Shown here: positions 8,157 to 16,553 of the stretch, piece after piece
Layout of the letters: every line of letters begins with the position of its first letter
Numbering within the stretch: position 1 is the first letter of the stretch
From: Opitutus sp. GAS368
Lineage (GTDB): Bacteria > Verrucomicrobiota > Verrucomicrobiia > Opitutales > Opitutaceae
Direction of reading: 5' to 3'
Assembly (NCBI GenBank): GCA_945903465.1
Contig: CAMDOF010000069.1
Span: forward strand, 1-35,730
DNA: 35,730 nt
Position numbers and translations under genes: made by a program
Notes under the pieces: generated by a model
Databases searched by the model: none
Seen by the model: only the letters and a program-made list of their open reading frames with translations
What the model was told of the DNA's origin: nothing

Positions 8157-8975
8157 ATGCGCTACATCGAACCGCACGGGCACATGGTGAGTCGGACGAC
8201 GGATGACTATCAGGCGATGGTCACGGCGGGGTGTGTCGCGGTGTGCGAGCCGGCATTTTGGGCGGGCTTTGATCGCGGCTCTGTCTCGGGCTTCCGCGAT
8301 TATTACCGGCAGTTGACGGAGTATGAGCCAGCGCGGGCGGCTAAGTTTTTGCTGCCGCATTTTTCTTGGCTGTGTTTGAATCCGAAGGAATCGGAAGACT
8401 TGGCGCTCGCGCGGGACGTGCTGGCGATGATTCCAGAATTTCTTGAGCGCCCCAACGTTCTGGGCATTGGCGAGATCGGCCTAAACCGGAACACGCGGAA
8501 TGAAATGACGGTGTTGGAGCAGCATGTGGATCTGGCGGTGAAATATGATCAGCTGATTCTTGTGCATACACCGCACTTGGAGGACAAGTTGAAGGGGACG
8601 AAGCTGATTCTCGATTTATTGAGTGGGCATCGCGGGGTGAAGCCGGAGCGGGTGATTATCGACCATGTGGAGGAACACACGATTCACCGCGTGCTGGATC
8701 GCGGCTTCTGGGCGGGGATCACGCTCTACCCCGATTCTAAATCCTCGCCGCCGCGCGCGGTTGATATGTTGGAAATTTGCGGTCGTGAGCGGATTTGGTT
8801 GAATTCCGCGTGCGATTGGGGCGTGAGCGATCCGTTGGCGGTGCCCAAGACGGCGCTCGAGATGCGTCGACGGGGGTACTCCGCGGAATTTGTCGACGCG
8901 GTGCTGTATCAAAATCCGCGGCGTTTTTTGTCGCAGTGCCCGAAGTTCCAGATCGGTGACTCATCGGCGGGATGA
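8157..8975 (+). CDS. eboB: EboB, TatD-family metal-dependent hydrolase of the ebo cluster
   Basis: A 272-residue TIM-barrel protein from the ATG at 8157 (a TTG six bases upstream is less likely). It belongs to the TatD/amidohydrolase superfamily. The expected metal ligands are visible: PHGHM with His7 and His9, the GEIG glutamate at Glu106, His137 in LVHTPH, His170 in IIDHVEEH, and Asp220 in NSACDWG. The specific wording (EPHGHMVSRTTDDYQAM, DPLAVPKTA) is that of the EboB subgroup rather than TatD DNase. In the cyanobacterium Nostoc punctiforme the ebo genes are needed for moving the scytonemin monomer to the periplasm; the enzyme's substrate is unknown. Its stop overlaps the next start by four bases (ATGA). 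Confidence 0.88.
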   Translation: MRYIEPHGHMVSRTTDDYQAMVTAGCVAVCEPAFWAGFDRGSVSGFRDYYRQLTEYEPARAAKFLLPHFSWLCLNPKESEDLALARDVLAMIPEFLERPNVLGIGEIGLNRNTRNEMTVLEQHVDLAVKYDQLILVHTPHLEDKLKGTKLILDLLSGHRGVKPERVIIDHVEEHTIHRVLDRGFWAGITLYPDSKSSPPRAVDMLEICGRERIWLNSACDWGVSDPLAVPKTALEMRRRGYSAEFVDAVLYQNPRRFLSQCPKFQIGDSSAG

Positions 8976-10198
8976 AGCTCAACGACGGCATTCATCTCGC
9001 TTATTGCACGAACGTTCACCGCGGGGAGAACTGGGCGGAAACATTCGCCGCGCTCGAACGGCACACGTTGCCGGTGCGTCGGCGGGTCGCGCCCGGGCGT
9101 AGTTATGCGATTGGGCTCAGGCTCGGGCGGAGGGCCGCTGCGGAGTTGTCGGAGCCGGCGGTGCGGCTGGCCTTTCAGCGCTGGCTGGAGAAGCACGATT
9201 GCTATGTTTTCACGATCAACGGATTTCCCTACGGCAGCTTTCACGGCACGCGCGTAAAAGAGCAGGTATATGCGCCCGACTGGTCGACGCCGGAGCGGGT
9301 GGAGTACACCGCGCAGTTATTTGCCCTGCTGGCGGAAATCGCCCCAGTGGGTGCGGCGGCAAGTGTGAGCACCGTGCCGGCGTCATTCAAAGGCTTTGTG
9401 GCGGCGGAACCGGCGCGGCGGCAGGCGATTTTCAAGAACCTGACGGACTGTGGTCGGCGGATTGCGGCGCTGGCGGAGAAGACGGGGCGCGACCTGCATC
9501 TGGGGCTTGAGCCGGAGCCGCTATGTTTGTTCGAGACCAGCGAGGAGACGGTGGATTTTTTTAATGAGTGGCGGGCGAGTGAGGGCGGGGTTGAGTCGCT
9601 GCTGCCGTATGTCGGCGTGAATTACGATTGTTGCCATCTTGCGGTGGAGTTTGAGGAGGCGGCGGCGGCGCTGGATCGAATGACCTCGGCCGGTTTGCGC
9701 CTGAGTAAGCTGCACCTGAGCTCGGCGTTGCGCGTGCGGCCCGATGCGGCGGGGCGGGCGGCGCTGGCCGCCTTCGTGGAGCCGACGTATTTGCACCAAG
9801 TGGTGGTGGGGGCGGCGGGCAAAGTTCAGCGGCGTTATGTTGATTTACCCGAGGCGTTGGCGGATTGTGCGGCGGTGGTATCGGGCGAGGAGTGGCGGGT
9901 TCATTTTCATATCCCGTTGCATGCGGCGCCGGGGGCCCCTTTTGGTGATACGCGGGATCATCTGACGGGGGCGCTCGACTGGTTGCAGGCGCACCCCGGG
10001 GCGTGTCGTCACGTGGAGATGGAAACCTACACGTGGGAAGTTTTGCCGGCGGCTTGGCGGCTGCCGATTGAGGACCAGCTGGTGCGTGAGTACGCGTGGA
10101 CGCTGGGGGAGTTGGCGCGCCGCGGGCTGGCGGCGGCGGCGGATGGGGCCGCGTGTGCGGCGGAGATGGCGGTGGGGCAGGGTGAGGTTAGGACGTGA
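8972..10198 (+). CDS. eboE: EboE, TIM-barrel metabolite-traffic protein
   Basis: A 408-residue protein of the xylose-isomerase-like TIM-barrel superfamily. The opening HLAYCTNVHRGENW at residues 8-21 and the GLEPEPLCLFET stretch around residues 178-189 are characteristic of EboE. Further barrel-strand ends are GVNYDCCHLAVEFE, LSKLHLSSAL, WRVHFHIPLHA and VEMETYTWEVLP, which supply the His/Glu/Asp residues expected to bind a divalent metal in this fold. The reaction is unknown; the family is named for its link to metabolite movement in the ebo system. It starts inside the eboB stop (four-base overlap) and its TGA overlaps the eboC ATG by one base, which suggests tight translational coupling. 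The C-terminal end is Ala/Gly-rich and probably disordered. Confidence 0.88.
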   Translation: MKLNDGIHLAYCTNVHRGENWAETFAALERHTLPVRRRVAPGRSYAIGLRLGRRAAAELSEPAVRLAFQRWLEKHDCYVFTINGFPYGSFHGTRVKEQVYAPDWSTPERVEYTAQLFALLAEIAPVGAAASVSTVPASFKGFVAAEPARRQAIFKNLTDCGRRIAALAEKTGRDLHLGLEPEPLCLFETSEETVDFFNEWRASEGGVESLLPYVGVNYDCCHLAVEFEEAAAALDRMTSAGLRLSKLHLSSALRVRPDAAGRAALAAFVEPTYLHQVVVGAAGKVQRRYVDLPEALADCAAVVSGEEWRVHFHIPLHAAPGAPFGDTRDHLTGALDWLQAHPGACRHVEMETYTWEVLPAAWRLPIEDQLVREYAWTLGELARRGLAAAADGAACAAEMAVGQGEVRT

Positions 10199-10941
10199 TG
10201 ACAAGCGGGGTGGCGAAGAGCCCGGCGCCGATGCGGGTGTGGTTAGATCTCGCGCGGGCGGGGAATTTTCCCTCGGTGGTAAGCAACGTACTCGCGGCGC
10301 TGGTGTTATCGGCACCACTGGTGACGGCTTGGCCGGCGGGCGGGGCGCTGGTTTTGGCGAGCATCGGGGCGTGTGCGGTGTATGCGGGCGGGGCGACGTT
10401 CAATGATGTGGCCGATGCAGGTTTTGATGCGCGGCATCGGCCAGAGCGGGCAATTCCGCGTGGCGCGGTGACGCGGGGGCGGGCCGCGGGGATGGCTGGG
10501 ATGGAGATGCTGGCGGGTCTGGCTCTGTTGGCCTGGGCGGGTGCGGCGGTGGTGTGGGGGTTGGCGCTGGGCGTCACGATTTTGGCCTACGACTGGGTGC
10601 ATAAGCGCTGGATGGGTTCGGTGGTGTTGATGGCGGGGTGCCGGGTATGGTTGGCGGTGGCGGTGGCTTCGCTGCCCGGCCACGCGCGCACGCCGGCGTT
10701 CCTGGGCTGGGTCGGGGCGTTATTTATTTACATTGTGGTGCTAAGTCTCATTGCCCGCTGGGAGTATCGGCCGGGAGCACCGGCGGCGCGCTTGGGGCGT
10801 GCGGTGGGGCGTTTGCTGGCCTTGATTCCTCTGCTCGATGCGGTGGCGCTGCTGTCGATCGGCGCCTGGTGGCCCGCGATGGCTTGCGCTGTGGCGATTC
10901 CTTTTGGACGCTGGGCGCAGCGGCTGGCCGCTTCAACCTGA
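10198..10941 (+). CDS. eboC: EboC, UbiA-like membrane prenyltransferase-family protein
   Basis: A 247-residue inner-membrane protein with about seven to eight hydrophobic segments. The ATG at 10198 is chosen because it forms a TGATG junction with eboE; a GTG at 10195 would add one residue. It has the first Asp-rich UbiA motif, NDVADAGFD at residues 69-77, followed by RHRPERAIPRG, which is the usual substrate-binding loop of UbiA prenyltransferases. The second Asp-rich motif is degenerate (the AYDWVHKRW region near residue 129), so the classical two-magnesium site may be incomplete, as in the EboC subgroup. It may prenylate or bind an isoprenoid-like metabolite, or act as a carrier or permease part; neither is shown by sequence. 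The opposite-strand idi next to the operon would supply prenyl precursors if it is active. Confidence 0.87.
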   Translation: MTSGVAKSPAPMRVWLDLARAGNFPSVVSNVLAALVLSAPLVTAWPAGGALVLASIGACAVYAGGATFNDVADAGFDARHRPERAIPRGAVTRGRAAGMAGMEMLAGLALLAWAGAAVVWGLALGVTILAYDWVHKRWMGSVVLMAGCRVWLAVAVASLPGHARTPAFLGWVGALFIYIVVLSLIARWEYRPGAPAARLGRAVGRLLALIPLLDAVALLSIGAWWPAMACAVAIPFGRWAQRLAAST

Positions 10942-10950
10942 CGACTGCAC

Positions 10951-12123
10951 ATGTCTGACCGACCCGATTTGGTGACCTTTCCGATCGCTCTGCGACACGA
11001 GCTGCGCGTGATTTTCACACGAGATGTTTTTGCGCAAAGTAATGCGGTGCTGGCCGAAGTGCTGACGCCGCGCGAGCCGGGCGAACGAGTGCGGGCGATG
11101 GTCTTTTTTGATGCGGGCTTAGTGGCGGGATTTCCGGAAATCAGTCGGCAGATCACGGAGTGGTTTGGGGCGCGGCATGCTCAAGTGGAGTTGGCGGTGG
11201 CGCCGATCGCGTTGAGTGGTGGGGAGGCGGTAAAAAATGATTTTGGCCAGCTGGAGGGGATTTGGTCGGCGATCAACTCGGCGGGATTGTGCCGGCACTC
11301 CTATATTATCGTGCTGGGTGGTGGAGCGGTGCTCGATCTTGTGGGGTTTGCTGCGTCGACGGCGCACCGAGGTATTCCGCTGGTGCGCTTACCGACGACG
11401 AGCCTGAGCCAGGGTGACGGCGGGGTTGGGGTCAAAAGCGGGGTAAATTTCTTTGGTAAGAAGAATTGGCTGGGTTCATTTGGGGTGCCGCACGCGATCG
11501 TGAACGATGCGACGTTTTTGCATAGTTTACCGGTGCGTGACCGGCGGGCTGGGTTGATTGAGGCGGTGAAGGTGGCGCTGATTCGGGATGCGGCGTTTTT
11601 TGAATTTATCGCGGCGAGAGTGCCCGCGTTGGCGAGATTTGAGCGGGAGCCCTTTGAGGCGGTGATTCGCGAGAGTGCGCGGCAGCACGTGGAACATATT
11701 GCGACGGCGGGGGATCCTTTTGAGCGCGGATCGGCCCGACCGCTCGATTTTGGGCATTGGGCGGCGCACAAGCTGGAGCAGTTGTCGGAGTTTCGAGTTT
11801 CGCACGGCGAGGCGGTGGCGGTGGGGATGGCGATTGATTTGATTTATGCGCGGCGGATCGGGCTATTGCCTGAATCGATAGCGGAGCGAATTTTGGGGGT
11901 GATCCAAGGGCTCGGCTTTGAGCTCTTCGCCCCGATCAAGGAGATCCGTGGGCCGAGTGGGCGGCAGGACATGTTGGATGGGTTGGAGGAGTTTCGTGAG
12001 CATCTTGGTGGGCGGCTCACGATACCGATGATTCGCGCGCCGGGGGACCGTCTCGATTTGCACGAGATGGCGGGACCGGTGGTGAAGGCGGCGTTTGACG
12101 AATTGCGGGTGCGCTATGGTTGA
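10951..12123 (+). CDS. eboD: EboD, 3-dehydroquinate synthase-like protein
   Basis: A 390-residue cytoplasmic protein of the dehydroquinate synthase superfamily. NAD-binding glycines are in ILGGGAVLDLVGFAAS (GGGAVLD at 123-129), followed by RLPTTSLSQGDGGVGVKSGVN. The three metal ligands are in place: Glu204 in AGLIEAVK, His269 in DFGHWAAH and His285 in VSHGEAVAVGM. The whole is closer to EboD and other sugar-phosphate cyclases than to AroB, being longer and carrying the extended N-terminus. It probably cyclises or rearranges a sugar phosphate, although no substrate is established for ebo members. It starts nine bases after eboC and overlaps eboF by eight bases. A role in the shikimate pathway is unlikely given the operon context. 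Confidence 0.87.
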   Translation: MSDRPDLVTFPIALRHELRVIFTRDVFAQSNAVLAEVLTPREPGERVRAMVFFDAGLVAGFPEISRQITEWFGARHAQVELAVAPIALSGGEAVKNDFGQLEGIWSAINSAGLCRHSYIIVLGGGAVLDLVGFAASTAHRGIPLVRLPTTSLSQGDGGVGVKSGVNFFGKKNWLGSFGVPHAIVNDATFLHSLPVRDRRAGLIEAVKVALIRDAAFFEFIAARVPALARFEREPFEAVIRESARQHVEHIATAGDPFERGSARPLDFGHWAAHKLEQLSEFRVSHGEAVAVGMAIDLIYARRIGLLPESIAERILGVIQGLGFELFAPIKEIRGPSGRQDMLDGLEEFREHLGGRLTIPMIRAPGDRLDLHEMAGPVVKAAFDELRVRYG

Positions 12124-13483
12124 GCGCACGGCGATTCTGAACGTCGTCGGTCTTACGTCGCGTTTGCTGGGTGCGGCGTCGCCGCGACTGTCGGCGGCGG
12201 CCCGGCAAGGTGGCTTGTTGCGCGTCTGCCCGGTTTTACCGGCGGTGACCTGCACGGCGCAGAGCACCTATCTCACGGGATTGGCCCCGTCGGGCCATGG
12301 GGCGGTTGCCAACGGCTGGTATGACCGTGAGTTGGCGGAACATCATTTTTGGAAGCAGTCGAATCATTTGATTCGCGGGGAAAAGCTATGGGAAACGTGT
12401 CGTCGGGCGCGCCCGGGTTTTACCTGCGCGAAACTATTTTGGTGGTACAATATGTATGCGACGGCCGACTGGTCGATTACGCCGCGGCCGATTTATCCGG
12501 CGGATGGTCGCAAGGTCTTTGATGTTTACACGCATCCTTTGGGAATGCGCGAGGAGGTGAAGCAGGCGCTCGGGCCATTTCCGTTTCCGGCATTTTGGGG
12601 CCCGACGGCGGGGATCGCTTCATCGGAGTGGATTGCGCGTTCGGCGCAGTGGGTCGAAGAGCGGCACCGTCCGGATCTCTCGCTCGTTTACCTGCCGCAC
12701 TTGGACTATAATTTGCAGCGGCTGGGGCCGGATGATCCGCGATTGGCGGAGGACGTGCGGGCGATCGATCGGGTGGTGGGGGAGCTCCTGGATTTTTATG
12801 CGCAGCGAAACGTGCGAGTGGTGGTGCTTTCCGAGTATGGGATCACGGCGGTGCGTCGATCGATTGCGTTGAATCGGATATTTCGGGAACGCGGCTGGAT
12901 CACGGTGAAGGACGAGTTGGGGCGTGAATTATTAGACTGCGGGGCGAGTCAGGTTTTTGCGATAGCGGACCACCAAGTGGCGCACGTCTACGTGAAGAAT
13001 CCCGCGATGATCACGGCGGTGCGGGCGGTCTTGGAAGGTACGGACGGGGTGATGCGGGTGCTGGACGAAGTGGGGCAGCGGGCGGCGGGGCTCGCGCATG
13101 CGCGCTCGGGCGATTTGGTGGTTTTCTCGGCGGAAGACGCGTGGTTTACGTATTACTATTGGGAGGACGAAGCGAAGGCGCCGGACTTTGCACGCTGCGT
13201 CGATATTCATCGCAAGTACGGTTATGATCCCGTCGAGCTGTTTCTGGATCCAGCGCTGGCGTGGCCCAAGTTGAAAGTCGCGGGGAAATTGCTGCGCAAG
13301 AAGTGCGGCCTGCGGATTTTAATGGATGTGATCCCGCTCGATGCTGGATTGGTGAAGGGCTCGCACGGCACCTGCCCGCGCGATGCGGAGGAGTGGCCGG
13401 TTTTGATTGGGGTGGGGAGTGCGGCCGCGCCGATTGCCGCGACTGCGGTGCACAGTCGTTTGTTGGCGACCTGTCTCGGTTAG
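12116..13483 (+). CDS. eboF: EboF, alkaline phosphatase/nucleotide pyrophosphatase-family protein
   Basis: A 455-residue protein from the ATG at 12116; the frame extends seven codons upstream inside eboD, but MVERTAILNVVGLT matches the usual EboF start. It belongs to the alkaline phosphatase superfamily (nucleotide pyrophosphatase/phosphodiesterase branch). PAVTCTAQSTYLTG at residues 43-55 contains the threonine nucleophile (probably Thr47), followed by GHGAVANGWYDR. Metal-binding blocks are YLPHLDYNLQRLG (His195, Asp197) and VVLSEYGI (239-242), where the common SDHG is replaced by SEYG. Near the C-terminus KGSHGTCP supplies another histidine. No signal peptide is seen, so the protein appears cytoplasmic. 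It closes the ebo operon; a terminator lies 100 bases on, but its T-tract serves the opposite strand. Confidence 0.87.
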   Translation: MVERTAILNVVGLTSRLLGAASPRLSAAARQGGLLRVCPVLPAVTCTAQSTYLTGLAPSGHGAVANGWYDRELAEHHFWKQSNHLIRGEKLWETCRRARPGFTCAKLFWWYNMYATADWSITPRPIYPADGRKVFDVYTHPLGMREEVKQALGPFPFPAFWGPTAGIASSEWIARSAQWVEERHRPDLSLVYLPHLDYNLQRLGPDDPRLAEDVRAIDRVVGELLDFYAQRNVRVVVLSEYGITAVRRSIALNRIFRERGWITVKDELGRELLDCGASQVFAIADHQVAHVYVKNPAMITAVRAVLEGTDGVMRVLDEVGQRAAGLAHARSGDLVVFSAEDAWFTYYYWEDEAKAPDFARCVDIHRKYGYDPVELFLDPALAWPKLKVAGKLLRKKCGLRILMDVIPLDAGLVKGSHGTCPRDAEEWPVLIGVGSAAAPIAATAVHSRLLATCLG

Positions 13484-13582
13484 CTCCTCCGCTTGAGGGG
13501 TTCCGCGAACGTGGCGCACGCCCCTGCGGGTATGGGTCGGGCCTTCCTTGATTCGGGAGCGGCCCGGAGGAGTTCAAGAAAA

Positions 13583-13605
13583 AGGCCGGTCTTAAAGACC
13601 GGCCT
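13583..13605 (-). terminator. Strong intrinsic terminator of pfp
   Basis: A perfect 11-base inverted repeat, AGGCCGGTCTT and AAGACCGGCCT, separated by one A. Read on the minus strand the stem is followed by TTTTCTT, a proper U-tract, so it ends the pfp transcript 28 bases after the pfp stop. On the plus strand the following bases (GGGTGAAGG) lack T, so termination of the ebo operon there would be weaker. Confidence 0.85.
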
Positions 13606-13633
13606 GGGTGAAGGAAGGAAGCTGTCGCGGCGT

Positions 13634-14890
13634 TCAGCTCTCGAAAGCGCCGAGCTTTTTATCGGCGCGGTGTTTTTCGAGACGCGCGAAGACGGGGAGA
13701 CCGGCATCGTGCGGGATGGGGATCTCGCCCTGAATCAGCGGCTGGGCGTAGCGGAGGAACTGAGCGTTCATGCTGGTGCCCTCTTCGCTGATCCACTCGC
13801 GGGGGAGCTTCTTCACGGAGTTCGCGACATCGGCGAGTGGGGTGAGGCCGGTCTCGCAAGTGTAGTTTTCGCCGTCTCCGCGCACCAGCGTCACCATCTT
13901 ATCGGTGTGACCGGCGATGGCGGCTTCGACGGCGGCTTGCCCTGCGAGGTAGGCCTCCTCGGCGTCCGTTTTGGAGCCGGCGTGGGCGGCGCAGCGTTGG
14001 AGCAGTCCGGGTTTGGCGACGCGGATCTTAACCCCGGGAAGGCTTTGCCCCAGGATATCGGCGAGGGCGTCGCCTGCGCCGCCGAGTTGGGCGTGACCAA
14101 AAGCATCGGTCTTGGCGTCAGCGGCGACGTAGTTGCCATCGCTATCAACGAGACCTTCGGCGACGACGATTTGGCAAAACTTTTCGCGTTTGAGGACGCG
14201 TTTGATTTCCTCGACGACCTTTTCCTGGTTGAAAGGGACCTCGGGGAGGAGAATGAGGTGCGGCGGGTCGTTGGGATGATCGCGGCGCTTGGCGAGGGCG
14301 GCGCCAGCGGCGAGCCAGCCGGCGCTGCGGCCCATGACCTCGACGATGGACACGAGATCGCCTTGGCCCATGGCCTCACTGTCGCAAGAGAGCTCGCGGA
14401 CGCTGCTGGCGATGTACTTGATGGCGCTGGCGTAGCCGGGGCAGTGGTCGGTGGCGGGCAGGTCGTTATCGATCGTCTTGGGCACGCCGATGACGCGGAG
14501 CTCGTAACCCTGCTGTTGGGCGAGCTTGGAGATTTTATCCGCGGTATCTTGAGAGTCATTGCCGCCAATGTAGAAAAAATAGCGGATATTATGGGTCTTA
14601 AAGACCTCGAGAACCCGTTCGAAATCCGCCTGTTTTTTGAGCTTATAGCGGCAGGTGCCGAGAGCGGCGCCGGGGGTATGGCGGAGCGCGCGGATCTGTT
14701 GCTGGGACTCGGCGGCGAGGTCGATCAGGTCCTCGTGCAGGATGCCCAAGACACCGTTAAGCGCGCCGTAGACTTCTTCGATGCACTCGTGGTTGAGCGC
14801 CTCCGAGATAATGCCGGCGACGCTGGCGTTGATGACGGAGGTGGGGCCGCCGGACTGGCCTACCAAGACATTTCCTACGAGTTCAGCCAT
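13634..14890 (-). CDS. pfp: Pyrophosphate-type 6-phosphofructokinase
   Basis: A 418-residue cytoplasmic glycolytic enzyme from the ATG at 14890 (MAELVGNVLVGQSGGPTS). It phosphorylates fructose 6-phosphate. The phosphofructokinase glycine loop GQSGGPTSVINAS is at 11-23, GGNDSQDTADKI at 109-120, PKTIDNDLPATDHCPGY at 137-152 and MGRSAGWLA near 187. PKTIDND with lysine, and an Asn/Asp rather than Gly after GG at 111-112, mark pyrophosphate-dependent enzymes; ATP enzymes have GGDGS and PGTIDND. The Asn in GGNDS in place of GGDDS is a subgroup variant, so the phosphoryl donor is inferred, not certain. It is the last of three minus-strand housekeeping genes and is followed by a clear terminator. Confidence 0.88.
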   Translation of the reverse strand: MAELVGNVLVGQSGGPTSVINASVAGIISEALNHECIEEVYGALNGVLGILHEDLIDLAAESQQQIRALRHTPGAALGTCRYKLKKQADFERVLEVFKTHNIRYFFYIGGNDSQDTADKISKLAQQQGYELRVIGVPKTIDNDLPATDHCPGYASAIKYIASSVRELSCDSEAMGQGDLVSIVEVMGRSAGWLAAGAALAKRRDHPNDPPHLILLPEVPFNQEKVVEEIKRVLKREKFCQIVVAEGLVDSDGNYVAADAKTDAFGHAQLGGAGDALADILGQSLPGVKIRVAKPGLLQRCAAHAGSKTDAEEAYLAGQAAVEAAIAGHTDKMVTLVRGDGENYTCETGLTPLADVANSVKKLPREWISEEGTSMNAQFLRYAQPLIQGEIPIPHDAGLPVFARLEKHRADKKLGAFES

Positions 14891-15107
14891 GACAGTGTGG
14901 TGGTAAAGGGTTGAGAGAACGTGAATGGTCAATAAAGCGCGGGGCGATGGGCGCTGGCAAACTCAAATTTCCTGCAATCGGCGATCGGATGACGCGCTCG
15001 CGGGAAAGGGCGTGGTTTTAAGCGGTGCGCACGCGGTTGGCGAGAGGTGCGCGAAATCGGCTGCGTTGGGTGGTGCGTGGGGTGAATGGCGGCCGCGAGC
15101 GGCGGGA

Positions 15108-16553
15108 TTAAAGTAAGCGGGCCGGGTGGTAGTCGGCGGCGCCGCGATATTTTTTCGCCAAGGGTTTGATTTCGCGGACGAACGCATCGACTTGGTGGGG
15201 AGCAGCGCCGACGAAACGGGCATTTTCCGAGAGAATTGATTGGAGTGCCTCTTGGTTCAGGCCGAGGCGGTGATCAGTCGCGAGGCGGGTGAGGAGATCA
15301 GCATCACCCTCGCCGGAGCGGAGCGCTTTAGCCGCGGCGAGGGCGTGCTCTTTAATGGCGGCGTGGGCGGTTTCGCGACCAGCGCCACGTTTGACCGCTT
15401 CCATGAGGAGGGTGGTGGTGGCAAGGAACGGGAGGTTGCGTTCATTTTCCATCCGGATGGCGGCAGGAAACACCTCCATCTGTCGCAGAACGGTGAGAAA
15501 TGTTTCGAGTGAGCCGTCGATGGCGAAGAAGGCATCGGGGAGGGCGATCCGCCGGACAACGGAGCAGGAAACGTCGCCCTCGTTCCATTGGTGACCAGCG
15601 AGCGCACCGGTCATGGCGACGTATCCGCCGAGAATGGTGGAGAATCCGCAGATGCGCTCGCAGTTGCGCGCGTTTACCTTGTGGGGCATCGCGGAGGAGC
15701 CGACTTGGCCGTCTTGAAATCCCTCGGTGAGGAGGCCCGCGCCGGCCATGAGCCGCAGGGTGGTCGCGCAACTCGCCGCGGCGGCGCCGACTTGGTGAAG
15801 TGCGCTGGTCACATCAAAGTCCAGACTGCGGGGGTAGACCTGGCCGACGGTGCTGAGCGAGGCGCGAAAACCGAGGTGCTTGATGACGCGGCTTTCGAGC
15901 TGGTCGACCTTATCGGAATTGCCACCGAGCAGGGTGAGCTGATCGAGTTGGGTGCCGACGGCACCCTTTAGTCCGCGGACGGGGTAGCGGGCGACTAACT
16001 CCTCGATGCGAGTGAACGCGATGAGCAGCTCCTGGCCGAACATCGCGAGGCGCTTGCCGAGGGTGGTGGGTTGGGCGGGGACGTTGTGCGTGCGACCGGT
16101 GATCATCAGATCACGGTGCGTGCCGGCTTGGCGGGCGAGGGCGAGGAGGGCGGCGGCCACCTTGAAGCTGACGAGCTTGAGAGAGCGTAAAATCTGGAGT
16201 TGTTCGACGTTTTCGGTGAGGTCGCGGCTGGTGAGTCCGAGATGAATAAATTGGCGTTGGGCGAGATCGGAGAACTCCTCGATGCGGGCCTTGACGTCGT
16301 GGAGGGTGACGCGTTCGCGCTTGGCGATGGCCGCGAGATCGATCTGATCTTTGACCTTTTCGTAGTCCTTGATCGCCTCTGAGGGAATCGGCACGCCGAG
16401 CTCGCGTTGGGCCTTCATGACGGCGATCCAGAAGTCTCTTTCAAGGCCAACGCGGCCGTGTTGGGACCAGATCACTTTCATCGCGGAGGAGGCGTAGCGC
16501 TCGGCGAGAACGTTGGGAATGGCGGTGGCTGCGGCGGAGGAGGTGTCGTTCAC
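15108..16553 (-). CDS. purB: Adenylosuccinate lyase
   Basis: A 481-residue cytoplasmic enzyme of purine synthesis that removes fumarate from SAICAR and adenylosuccinate. It is a typical fumarase/aspartase-superfamily protein: HLGLTSRDLTENV around residues 104-116 (substrate-binding TS-D motif), GRTHNVPAQPTTLG at 153-166 with His156, and the signature loop GSSAMPHKVNARNCE at 285-299 carrying the catalytic serine and the MPxKxN motif. The start is a GTG at 16553; the first in-frame ATG would begin at MKVIWS, residue 25, and would cut off the conserved RYAS start, so GTG is preferred. It lies between holA and pfp on the same strand, with about 180-base gaps on each side, so separate promoters are likely. 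Confidence 0.95.
   Translation of the reverse strand: MNDTSSAAATAIPNVLAERYASSAMKVIWSQHGRVGLERDFWIAVMKAQRELGVPIPSEAIKDYEKVKDQIDLAAIAKRERVTLHDVKARIEEFSDLAQRQFIHLGLTSRDLTENVEQLQILRSLKLVSFKVAAALLALARQAGTHRDLMITGRTHNVPAQPTTLGKRLAMFGQELLIAFTRIEELVARYPVRGLKGAVGTQLDQLTLLGGNSDKVDQLESRVIKHLGFRASLSTVGQVYPRSLDFDVTSALHQVGAAAASCATTLRLMAGAGLLTEGFQDGQVGSSAMPHKVNARNCERICGFSTILGGYVAMTGALAGHQWNEGDVSCSVVRRIALPDAFFAIDGSLETFLTVLRQMEVFPAAIRMENERNLPFLATTTLLMEAVKRGAGRETAHAAIKEHALAAAKALRSGEGDADLLTRLATDHRLGLNQEALQSILSENARFVGAAPHQVDAFVREIKPLAKKYRGAADYHPARLL

Noticed and set aside
13493..14914. Open frame of 473 codons on the plus strand
   Set aside because: Antisense to pfp, whose phosphofructokinase motifs are unambiguous; the plus-strand translation is low in family features and crosses the terminator hairpin.
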